Assembly: GCA_002350105.1 (NCBI GenBank)
Contig: DEDT01000045.1
Coordinates: 1 to 18,930 of the forward strand
Direction of reading: 5' to 3'
From: Selenomonadaceae bacterium UBA2897
Lineage (GTDB): Bacteria > Bacillota > Negativicutes > Selenomonadales > Selenomonadaceae
DNA: 18,930 nucleotides
The notes beneath the pieces were generated by a model. That model saw only the letters and a list, made by a program, of their open reading frames with translations, did no database searches and was not told where the DNA came from. Made by a program: the position numbers and the translations under genes. Each line of letters starts with the position of its first letter. The stretch's first letter is position 1. This document shows, one piece after another, positions 7,575-14,311 of the stretch.

Positions 7575-7994
7575 ATGGTGATTCATTTGACGCTGGAGGA
7601 TTATCTGGCGCTGGTCAGACATGCGCGCACTGTCGCGCCCATCGAGGACTGCGGCCTGCTCGGCGGCATCGTGGAGGATGGCGCAAAAGTCGTGAAAAAG
7701 GTCTTTTACCTCACGAATACGGACCACAGCGAGGAGCACTTTTCACTGGACCCGAAGGAACAGTTTGCGGCGGTCAAGGAACTGCGGGCGCAGGGATGGC
7801 AGCTGCTCGGCAACTGGCACAGTCACCCTGCGAGTCCTTCGCGGCCGAGTGAGGAGGACAAGCGCCTGGCCTTCGACAGGCAGGCCAGCTACTTCATCCT
7901 TTCGCTGGCGGGCGGCGAGCCGGTGCTGAACAGCTACCATATCGACAAGGATAAGATAGCCACGAAAGAAGATTTGCACATCGGGACGTATTGA
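7575..7994 (+). CDS. hcyD: JAMM/Mec-type zinc metallopeptidase, HcyD-like
   Basis: JAB1/MPN/Mov34 (JAMM) peptidase of 139 residues. Relatives Mec+ (mycobacteria) and HcyD (Wolinella) cut at the carrier's diglycine. In the Wolinella scheme HcyD both unmasks HcyS and releases homocysteine from the HcyS-homocysteine adduct. The catalytic set is complete: E24 in EDCGLLGG, then H82-x-H84-x7-S92-x2-D95. The length is that of a stand-alone JAMM domain with no extra modules. It follows hcyF after 41 bases and precedes the sulfite reductase, so all partners of the pathway are adjacent. Function is inferred from this context and from the unprocessed GGGAR end of the carrier. Confidence 0.9.
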   Translation: MVIHLTLEDYLALVRHARTVAPIEDCGLLGGIVEDGAKVVKKVFYLTNTDHSEEHFSLDPKEQFAAVKELRAQGWQLLGNWHSHPASPSRPSEEDKRLAFDRQASYFILSLAGGEPVLNSYHIDKDKIATKEDLHIGTY

Positions 7995-8047
7995 GCAGGC
8001 AAGTGGCATGATTACTTTTATAAACAGATGTGCAGGAAGAATATTAC

Positions 8048-8055
8048 AGGAGGAG
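8048..8055 (+). promoter_or_regulatory. Ribosome binding site that sets the sulfite reductase start
   Basis: AGGAGGAG is six bases before ATG 8062. The earlier in-frame ATG at 8008 has no such site and would add 18 residues unlike the family, so 8062 is chosen. Confidence 0.85.
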
Positions 8056-8061
8056 AGCACG

Positions 8062-8922
8062 ATGGCGGTAGATTATAAAGAACTCAAGAAGGGCGGTTTC
8101 ATGCGGCAGAAGCAGAAGGACTGTTTCTCCATGCGCCTGAAATCCGTCGGCGGCCATTTCACGGCGGCACAGCTGGGTACGGTGCAGCAGGTCGCTGAGA
8201 AATACGGCCAGGGCTATGTCCATCTGACGAGCCGCCAGGGCATCGAGATCCCGTTCATCAAGCTGCAGGATATCGATGCGGTCAAGGCGGCCCTGAAGGC
8301 GGGCGGTGTCTCGGTCGGTGTCTGCGGCCCGCGCGTGCGCACGATTACGGCATGCCAGGGTGCCGCGACCTGCCCCTCCGGCCTCATCGACACGGTGAAG
8401 CTCGCCAACGAGTTCGACAAGCGCTACGGCGGCAGGGAACTGCCGCATAAGTTCAAATTCGGCTTCACGGGCTGCCACAACAACTGCCTGAAAGCCGAGG
8501 AGAACGACATGGGCATCAAGGGCGGCGTCATGCCGGCGTGGTCCGAGGCCAGCTGTACGTACTGCGGCGTCTGTGCGGCCGTCTGCCCGACCAAGGCCAT
8601 CACGGTGGATAAAGAGGCAAAGACGGTCAAACTGGCGGCAGACAAATGCGTCTACTGCGGCAAGTGCATCAAGAGCTGTCCCACGGACGCCTGGACGGGC
8701 GAGAACGGCTTCGTCATTTCCTTCGGCGGTCTCTACGGCAACCGCATCGCGGTGGGCCGGCACTTCCTGCCCATCGTGTTCGATGAGGCAAAGATTTATG
8801 AAATCGTCGATGTGACGCTGAAATTTTTCGAAGATCATGCACGGCCGAGCGAGCGCTTCGCGAACTGCCTCGACCGCGTGGGCTGGGATAAGTTCCAGAA
8901 AGCAGTGGAGGCGGTATTATGA
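8062..8922 (+). CDS. Compact siroheme sulfite reductase with two ferredoxin-type 4Fe-4S clusters
   Basis: Single-chain sulfite reductase of 286 residues that would make sulfide from sulfite by six-electron reduction. The siroheme/4Fe-4S signature is split as usual: C98-x5-C104 (CQGAATC) and C138-x3-C142 (CHNNC). Two ferredoxin motifs follow: C165/C168/C171/C175 and C196/C199/C202/C206. The order resembles AsrC and other small anaerobic sulfite reductases rather than the large CysI, which has no added ferredoxin domain. No AsrA/AsrB or CysJ partner is present, so electrons probably come from ferredoxin. It sits within the hcy operon, where its sulfide would feed the HcyF-activated carrier. A nitrite-reducing activity cannot be excluded by sequence alone. 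Confidence 0.9.
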   Translation: MAVDYKELKKGGFMRQKQKDCFSMRLKSVGGHFTAAQLGTVQQVAEKYGQGYVHLTSRQGIEIPFIKLQDIDAVKAALKAGGVSVGVCGPRVRTITACQGAATCPSGLIDTVKLANEFDKRYGGRELPHKFKFGFTGCHNNCLKAEENDMGIKGGVMPAWSEASCTYCGVCAAVCPTKAITVDKEAKTVKLAADKCVYCGKCIKSCPTDAWTGENGFVISFGGLYGNRIAVGRHFLPIVFDEAKIYEIVDVTLKFFEDHARPSERFANCLDRVGWDKFQKAVEAVL

Positions 8923-9167
8923 GCAAGCTGGCAGTAGATGATACACTGGACATCACGGACGTCGTTTGTCCGATTACCTTTGTCAAAGTGAAGGTTGCCC
9001 TCGAAGACCTGGAGGACGGGCAGAAGCTCGGCGTGCACCTCAACGATGGCGAGCCCATTCAGAATGTGCCGCGCAGCCTGAAGGACGAGGGGCACAAGGT
9101 GCTTTCCGTCGATCAGAACGACGATGGTACCTGGGACCTCGTCGTGGAGAAAGGCGGCCTCGCATGA
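8919..9167 (+). CDS. TusA-family sulfur-transfer-like protein
   Basis: Protein of 82 residues that fits the TusA/YedF/SirA fold (beta-alpha-beta-alpha-beta-beta). It carries the conserved cysteine C17 in DVVCPIT and ends in a strand rich in DLVVEKGG. TusA proteins use this Cys as a persulfide carrier. The usual CPxP motif is here CPIT, so the second proline is lost, although the catalytic-type Cys and first Pro stay. The gene overlaps the sulfite reductase and metY by four bases each (ATGA both times), which argues for strict co-expression. It may shuttle sulfur between sulfite reductase and the HcyS/MetY machinery or protect released sulfide. That role is inferred. Confidence 0.8.
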   Translation: MSKLAVDDTLDITDVVCPITFVKVKVALEDLEDGQKLGVHLNDGEPIQNVPRSLKDEGHKVLSVDQNDDGTWDLVVEKGGLA

Positions 9168-10387
9168 AGTTCACGACGCGGCTCCTGCATGAGGCGTTCG
9201 CGCCGGATGCGGCGACGGGCGCCACGACGCAGCCCATTTTCCAGTCCTCGGCCTTTTATCAGCCGACAGCCGAGGATATGGCTAAGATTTTCGCCGGGCG
9301 CAAGCCCGGTTTCGTCTATACGCGCGTCGGCAATCCGACCATTGCGGGCTTCGAGCGGCGCATCAACGCGCTGGAGGGCGGCGTCGGTGCCGTGGCCTGT
9401 GCCTCGGGCATGGCGGCCGTGTCCCAGGCCGTGCTGAACGTGCTGTCGCAGGGCTCGGAGATTCTGGCTTCGGGCGGCCTTTACGGCGGCACGAGTTCGC
9501 TCTTCCGCGATTTTGCCGAGTATGGCATCACCGTGCGCTATGCGGCGGGCGACCGCGTCGAGGACTTTGCGGCGGCGCTGACGGAGCGCACGCGGCTCAT
9601 CTATGTCGAGACCATCGGCAATCCGAAGCTCGATGTCGTGGATATCGCGGCGCTGGCCGAGCTCGCCCACGCACATGACGTGCCGCTCTTTGTCGACAAC
9701 ACAGTCACGACGCCGTACCTCTGCCAGCCCCTGAAACTGGGCGCGGATGTCGTCATCCATTCGACGTCGAAGGCGCTCAACGGCAACGGCAACTCCATCG
9801 GCGGTATCGTCGTCGCGGGCGGCAAGTTCCGCTATGATCCGGCGCTTTTTCCGAAGTTCCGGGAATACCAGTTCGGGCCCATGAGCTATATCGTGCGCCT
9901 GCGCCAGCGCATGGTCACGGACTACGGTGGCTGTATGGCGCCCTTCAACGCCTATCTCACGGGCATCGGCCTCGACACGCTCGCCCTGCGGCTCGACCGC
10001 ATCAATGCGAACGCCCTGGCCCTCGCCCGTCTCTGCGCGGAGAAGGGCTTTGACGTCAACTATCCGGGACTGGAGGCGAGTCCGTATCACGCAATCGCCA
10101 AAAAGCAGTTCGGTAACCGCTATGGTGCCATGCTCACGTTGCGCCTCGGCACAAAGGAGCGCGCGTTCCAGTTCATCAACAGCCTGCACTACGCGCTCAA
10201 CGTCTCGAACATCGGCGATGCGCGCACGCTCGTGCTGCATCCGGCTTCGACGATTTTTGTACATGCGAGTGCGGAGGAAAAGACCAACGGCGGTGTAACG
10301 GAGGATCTTGTGCGCATTAACGTCGGGATTGAGGATACGGACGATTTGCTGGAGGACTTCTCCACAGCCCTGGATGCGCTCGCTTAA
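9164..10387 (+). CDS. metY: O-acetylhomoserine sulfhydrylase-type PLP enzyme (MetY)
   Basis: Cys/Met-metabolism PLP enzyme of 407 residues. In this setting it would use O-acetylhomoserine and the HcyS thiocarboxylate (or free sulfide) to form homocysteine or its HcyS adduct. Visible family features are the YTRVGNPT segment, the ACASGMAAVSQ loop, the FVDNTVTTPYLCQP segment, and the PLP lysine K203 in S-T-S-K-A-L-N-G. The retained loops near GGKFRYDP and the C-terminal ALNVSNIGDARTLVLHPAS fit sulfhydrylases more than cystathionine gamma-lyase. ATG 9164 overlaps the tusA-like stop. The frame stays open to 8966, but that stretch reads through the tusA-like gene. It closes the operon; no convincing intrinsic terminator was found after it. 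Confidence 0.9.
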   Translation: MKFTTRLLHEAFAPDAATGATTQPIFQSSAFYQPTAEDMAKIFAGRKPGFVYTRVGNPTIAGFERRINALEGGVGAVACASGMAAVSQAVLNVLSQGSEILASGGLYGGTSSLFRDFAEYGITVRYAAGDRVEDFAAALTERTRLIYVETIGNPKLDVVDIAALAELAHAHDVPLFVDNTVTTPYLCQPLKLGADVVIHSTSKALNGNGNSIGGIVVAGGKFRYDPALFPKFREYQFGPMSYIVRLRQRMVTDYGGCMAPFNAYLTGIGLDTLALRLDRINANALALARLCAEKGFDVNYPGLEASPYHAIAKKQFGNRYGAMLTLRLGTKERAFQFINSLHYALNVSNIGDARTLVLHPASTIFVHASAEEKTNGGVTEDLVRINVGIEDTDDLLEDFSTALDALA

Positions 10388-10444
10388 AATCCCTCTTGAC
10401 CTTCTGCAAAAGAAATTTGCCAGCAGAGGCTGATAAACGACAGC

Positions 10445-10463
10445 GTATAGGGGAGGATTATAC
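10445..10463 (+). promoter_or_regulatory. Possible activator site (dyad) before sbp
   Basis: GTATA-N9-TATAC is a short inverted repeat about 60 bases before the sbp start. Its form recalls LysR-type activator boxes. No good -35/-10 pair is found in the 133-base gap, which would fit activator-dependent expression. Tentative. Confidence 0.3.
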
Positions 10464-10471
10464 CCTTTTAA

Positions 10472-10485
10472 AAATAAAACATATA
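10472..10485 (+). repeat. 14-base shared sequence, copy 2 (before sbp)
   Basis: AAATAAAACATATA is identical to 6455-6468 before hcyS. It runs into the palindrome at 10478-10489. Confidence 0.5.
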
Positions 10486-10489
10486 TGTT
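10478..10489 (+). promoter_or_regulatory. Candidate operator palindrome before sbp
   Basis: AACATATATGTT is a perfect 12-bp palindrome, 32 bases before the sbp start codon. Its left half matches the left half of the inverted repeat in the hcyS leader. It could bind the same regulator of sulfur genes; AT-rich chance is the alternative. Confidence 0.4.
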
Positions 10490-10520
10490 AAATATAAACA
10501 ACTGAAAGGAGAGATTGGTT

Positions 10521-11549
10521 ATGAAGAAGAAAAAGTGGTTCGCTGCCCTGGCAGGACTGCTCGTGATGGCAGGGGTGATGGCCGGCTGCGGCAGCAATAC
10601 CACAGGTGACAGTGCAGATGGCCAGACTTTCCTCAATGTGTCCTACGATCCGACGCGCGAACTGTATCAGGACTTTAATGAAGCTTTCTCGAAGAAGTGG
10701 ACAGCCGATACGGGTGAGCAGGTGAACTTCACGCAGTCGCACGGCGGCTCAGGCAAGCAGGCACGCTCTGTGCGTGAGGGTCTCGAGGCCGATGTCGTGA
10801 CGCTGGCGCTCGCGTATGACGTGGACGAAATCGCAGCCACTGGCCTCATCGACAAGGACTGGATGCAGAAATTCCCCAACAACTCTGCTCCGTATACGTC
10901 GACCATCGTTTTCCTCGTGCGCAAGGGCAACCCGAAGAACATTCACGACTGGGATGACCTCATCCGCGACGACGTGCAGGTCGTTACGCCGAACCCGAAG
11001 ACCTCGGGTGGTGCGCGCTGGAACTACCTCGGTGCCTGGGCGTACGCCAACCAGAAATTCAACGGCGACACGGAGCAGATCAAGGGCTTTATCAAGAAGC
11101 TATTCCAGCAGGTTGTGGCGCTCGACTCCGGTGCGCGCGGCGCCACGACGTCGTTCGTGCAGCGCGGCCAGGGCGATGTGCTGATTGCCTGGGAGAACGA
11201 AGCCCTGCTCTCCGTACAGGAGGAGCCGGACAAATACGAAATCATCGTGCCGTCCCTGAGTATCCTCGCCGAGCCGTCCGTGGCCGTGGTCGATGAAGTC
11301 GTTGACCAGAAGGGGACGCGCAAGGTGGCCGAGGCCTATATCAACTATCTCTACTCGAAAGAAGGCCAGGAAATCGCGGCGAAGCATTTCTATCGTCCGC
11401 GCGATGAGGAGATTGCCGCAAAATATGCCCAGCAGTTCCCAAAACTGAAGCTCGTGACGATTGACGAGGCCTTCGGCGGCTGGCAGAAAGCGCAAAAGGA
11501 GCACTTTGCCGACGGTGGCACTTTCGATCAGATTTATGAGAAGAAATAA
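10521..11549 (+). CDS. sbp: Sulfate ABC transporter substrate-binding lipoprotein
   Basis: Periplasmic-type binding protein of 342 residues that presents sulfate (or thiosulfate) to the CysTWA importer. MKKKKW, a hydrophobic stretch and the lipobox VMAGC23 show a lipid-anchored form instead of the soluble one of enterobacteria. Family signatures include SYDPTRELYQDFN and QSHGGSGKQARSV, plus the GGARWNYLGAW region that binds the oxyanion. ATG 10521 is set by AAAGGAGAG; the in-frame TTG 10515 falls too close to that site. It is the first gene of a block that continues through cysN. Sulfate versus thiosulfate preference cannot be told, but the downstream APS genes point to sulfate. Confidence 0.93.
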   Translation: MKKKKWFAALAGLLVMAGVMAGCGSNTTGDSADGQTFLNVSYDPTRELYQDFNEAFSKKWTADTGEQVNFTQSHGGSGKQARSVREGLEADVVTLALAYDVDEIAATGLIDKDWMQKFPNNSAPYTSTIVFLVRKGNPKNIHDWDDLIRDDVQVVTPNPKTSGGARWNYLGAWAYANQKFNGDTEQIKGFIKKLFQQVVALDSGARGATTSFVQRGQGDVLIAWENEALLSVQEEPDKYEIIVPSLSILAEPSVAVVDEVVDQKGTRKVAEAYINYLYSKEGQEIAAKHFYRPRDEEIAAKYAQQFPKLKLVTIDEAFGGWQKAQKEHFADGGTFDQIYEKK

Positions 11550-11588
11550 CGGAGACATTCCTTGTACTGGTAATTCCGAGGTGATTTG

Positions 11589-12413
11589 ATGGCTGCATCC
11601 AGGCAGGTAATACCGGGCTTTCATTTCACGCTCGGGATTACTTTTTTCTATCTTTCGTTGATTTTACTCCTGCCACTGGCGGCGTTCCTGCTCTATGCGA
11701 GCGGCATGGGGCTTACGAAATTCCTCGAGGTCGTCATTGACCCGCGCGTGTTCCACGCGTATGAGGTGAGTTTTGGCACGTCGCTCGCGGCGGCGCTCAT
11801 CAATGGCGTGTTCGGCCTGCTGCTGGCCTGGGTGCTCGTGCGCTACGATTTCCCCGGCAAGCGCGTGCTCGACGGCCTTATCGACCTGCCGTTTGCGCTG
11901 CCGACGGCCGTCGCGGGCATTGCGCTCACGACGCTCTACGCGGAGAACGGCTGGCTGGGCCAGTTCTTTTATGGGCTGGGCATCCCCTCGGCCTTCTCGG
12001 TATTCGGCATCACGATTGCGCTGATTTTTGTCGGTATCCCGTTCGTCGCGCGCAGCGTGCAGCCGGTGCTGCGGGACCTCGACCCGAGCCTCGAGGAGGC
12101 GGCGGTGATGTTCGGGGCCTCGCCGTGGCTGACCTTCCGCCGCGTCGTGTTCCCCGAGCTGGTATCGCCGCTCCTGACCGGGTTTGCCCTTGCGTTCGCG
12201 CGTGGCATCGGCGAGTACGGCAGCGTTGTCTTTATCGCAGGCAACCTGCCCTATGAGACGGAAATTGCGCCGCTGCTCATCATGGCGAAGCTGGAGCAGT
12301 TCGATTACCAGGCCGCTGCGGCCATTGCGATCGTGATGATGGCGATGTCCTTTGCCATTTTGCTGGCGCTCAACGGCTATCAGCGCTACCGCAGCAAAAA
12401 ACAGGGGGTGTGA
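11589..12413 (+). CDS. cysT: Sulfate ABC transporter permease CysT
   Basis: Inner-membrane permease of 274 residues that pairs with CysW to form the sulfate channel. Six hydrophobic segments are seen, and the cytoplasmic EAA loop that docks on the ATPase reads EEAAVMFGASPWLTFRRVVF (about 166-185). ARGIGEYGSVVFIAGN is characteristic of CysT/CysU. The ATG at 11589 is preferred over TTG 11586 because GAGGTGAT lies directly upstream. A 39-base gap separates it from sbp, and it abuts cysW. Confidence 0.92.
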   Translation: MAASRQVIPGFHFTLGITFFYLSLILLLPLAAFLLYASGMGLTKFLEVVIDPRVFHAYEVSFGTSLAAALINGVFGLLLAWVLVRYDFPGKRVLDGLIDLPFALPTAVAGIALTTLYAENGWLGQFFYGLGIPSAFSVFGITIALIFVGIPFVARSVQPVLRDLDPSLEEAAVMFGASPWLTFRRVVFPELVSPLLTGFALAFARGIGEYGSVVFIAGNLPYETEIAPLLIMAKLEQFDYQAAAAIAIVMMAMSFAILLALNGYQRYRSKKQGV

Positions 12414-12415
12414 GT

Positions 12416-13240
12416 ATGCAGCAGAAAAAAGGCGTGCTCGCCTGGGCACTCATCCTCATCGCCGTCCTGTTCCTCCTCGTCATGCTGGTGCTGCCGCTCG
12501 TGCTTGTTGCGAGCGAGGCGCTGGCCAAGGGCTGGCAAGTCTATGTCAAGGCCATCACAGAGCCGTTCGCGGTCAAGGCGCTTGCCCTCACGTTGGAGGC
12601 GACGGTACTCGCGGTAATCAGCAATACGCTCTTCGGGCTGGCCTCGGCCTTCCTGCTCACGAAATTCGCGTTTCGCGGCGAGGCTTTGCTCGGCGCGTGT
12701 ATCGACCTGCCGTTTGCCATTTCCCCGGTGGTCGCCGGCCTGTTCTTCGTCATGCTGTTCGGCCGCATGAGTCCTATATATCCGTTCCTGCGGGCCGAGC
12801 ATATCGCGATTGTCTTCGCGGTACCGGGCATCATCCTCGCGACGGTGTTCGTGACCTTCCCCTTCATTACGCGGGAGCTCGTGCCCGTCATGGAGGCGCA
12901 GGGGCGGGATGAGGAGGAGGCCGCCGCGACGTTCGGTGCGAGCGGCTGGCAGATTTTCCGCCACGTCACCCTGCCGAATATCAAATGGGCCCTGCTCTAC
13001 GGCGTCATTCTCTGCACGGCGCGGGCGATGGGCGAGTTTGGCGCGGTGAGCGTCGTCTCGGGCCATGTGCGCGGCAAGACGAATACCCTGCCACTCCATA
13101 TCGAGATTCTCTACAACGAATACAATTTTACGGCGGCGTTCGCCGTCGCGTCCATTCTGGTCATTCTGGCCATCGTGATCCTCATTCTGCGCAACCTCGT
13201 GGAATGGCGGGCGAAAAGGGGGCTTAAGCATGCCGATTGA
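12416..13240 (+). CDS. cysW: Sulfate ABC transporter permease CysW
   Basis: Second channel subunit of 274 residues, homologous to CysT. It has six membrane segments and an EAA loop EEEAAATFGASGWQIFRHV (about 165-183). The segment ARAMGEFGAVSVVSGHVRG is a CysW hallmark. ATG 12416 follows GGGGGTG at 12404-12410 with a five-base gap; the GTG at 12410 would overlap that site. Its end overlaps cysA by 11 bases, indicating translational coupling with the ATPase. Confidence 0.92.
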   Translation: MQQKKGVLAWALILIAVLFLLVMLVLPLVLVASEALAKGWQVYVKAITEPFAVKALALTLEATVLAVISNTLFGLASAFLLTKFAFRGEALLGACIDLPFAISPVVAGLFFVMLFGRMSPIYPFLRAEHIAIVFAVPGIILATVFVTFPFITRELVPVMEAQGRDEEEAAATFGASGWQIFRHVTLPNIKWALLYGVILCTARAMGEFGAVSVVSGHVRGKTNTLPLHIEILYNEYNFTAAFAVASILVILAIVILILRNLVEWRAKRGLKHAD

Positions 13241-14300
13241 AGTGCAGCTGCAACATATCAAAAAGACGTTTGGTCATTTCCAGGCCTCGAACGATGTGAA
13301 TTTTGCCGTGGAAAAGGGGCGCCTCATCGGCCTGCTCGGCCCGTCCGGCTCGGGCAAGACCACCATCCTGCGCATGATTGCAGGGCTGGAGCAGCCGGAC
13401 AGCGGCGATATCCTCATCGGCGGGCGGCGCGTCAACGATGTCCCCGCCGGCAAGCGCGGCATCGGCTTCGTGTTCCAGAACTACGCACTGTTCCGCCACA
13501 TGACCGTGCGCGAAAACATCGCCTTCGGGCTGAAGGTGCAGAAAGCGCCTGCGGCGCAAATCCGGGCGCGCGTGGATAAGCTCATCGAGCTGGTCGGCCT
13601 CAAGGAATTCGGCGGGCGTTACCCGATGCAGCTTTCGGGCGGCCAGCGGCAGCGCGTGGCTTTTGCGCGGGCGCTGGCACCGGAGCCGGAACTGCTGCTG
13701 CTCGACGAGCCCTTTGCGGCCATCGACGCGAAGGTGCGCAAGGAGCTGCGCGGCTGGCTCCGTCGGACGATTCATCAGCTCGGCGTCACGAGCATCTTTG
13801 TCACGCACGATCAGGATGAGGCCGTGGAGGTCGCCGACGATATCGTCATCCTGGAGCGCGGCCACGTCGAGCAGATGGGCACGCCCGTGGAGATTTACCA
13901 GCAGCCGCGCACGCCCTTTGTCGCCAACTTTATCGGCGAGGCCATGCATATCCCCGATTATACGATTTTCAAGGGCTTTGAAAACGGCACGACGGAGGGG
14001 GCGCACGAGGGCATCCTGCGGCCCGAATTCCTGGAAATCGGCGCGAACGACCATGAAATGCGCCTGCCGCTGGCATCGGAGGACGGCATTGTGCGCGGCG
14101 TCTATTTCCGCGGCAGCAATGCGGAGATCGATGTCGAGGTGAAAGGCCAGCTGCTCAAGGGCACGCGCAGCCTGGAGAAAACGCCCCTGCATGAAGGGGA
14201 CCAGGCGAAGGTCTTTATCCACCGCATTTACAGCTTTGCCGGGGGGCGGACGCAAATTTTGGAGAACCGCGCGAAACAGGTGGACTCCGTCGTCATTTGA
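13230..14300 (+). CDS. cysA: Sulfate ABC transporter ATPase CysA
   Basis: ATP-hydrolysing subunit of 356 residues that powers the CysTW channel. All nucleotide-binding motifs are intact: Walker A G37-P-S-G-S-G-K43-T-T, Q-loop Q83, signature L135-S-G-G-Q139, Walker B LLLLDE (155-160) and switch histidine H193. A C-terminal beta-rich regulatory domain of the MalK/CysA type follows (about 240-356). The gene overlaps cysW and is followed after eleven bases by the AprA-type gene, tying import to APS reduction. Confidence 0.95.
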   Translation: MPIEVQLQHIKKTFGHFQASNDVNFAVEKGRLIGLLGPSGSGKTTILRMIAGLEQPDSGDILIGGRRVNDVPAGKRGIGFVFQNYALFRHMTVRENIAFGLKVQKAPAAQIRARVDKLIELVGLKEFGGRYPMQLSGGQRQRVAFARALAPEPELLLLDEPFAAIDAKVRKELRGWLRRTIHQLGVTSIFVTHDQDEAVEVADDIVILERGHVEQMGTPVEIYQQPRTPFVANFIGEAMHIPDYTIFKGFENGTTEGAHEGILRPEFLEIGANDHEMRLPLASEDGIVRGVYFRGSNAEIDVEVKGQLLKGTRSLEKTPLHEGDQAKVFIHRIYSFAGGRTQILENRAKQVDSVVI

Positions 14301-14311
14301 GGTGATTGTGC

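Noticed and set aside
8966..9163. Upstream extension of metY by 66 codons
   Set aside because: It reads through the tusA-like gene in another frame and gives Arg-rich nonsense; ATG 9164 begins the conserved domain.
10396..10401. TTGACC as a -35 box before sbp
   Set aside because: No acceptable -10 box lies 16-18 bases downstream.
10391..10428. Stem-loop after metY (CCTTCTGC with GCAGAGG)
   Set aside because: The stem has a bulge and a long loop and is not followed by a T-run, so it is not called a terminator.
9113..10636. Open minus-strand frame of about 507 codons opposite metY
   Set aside because: Spans metY, the regulatory gap and the sbp start in antisense, with no recognisable domain.
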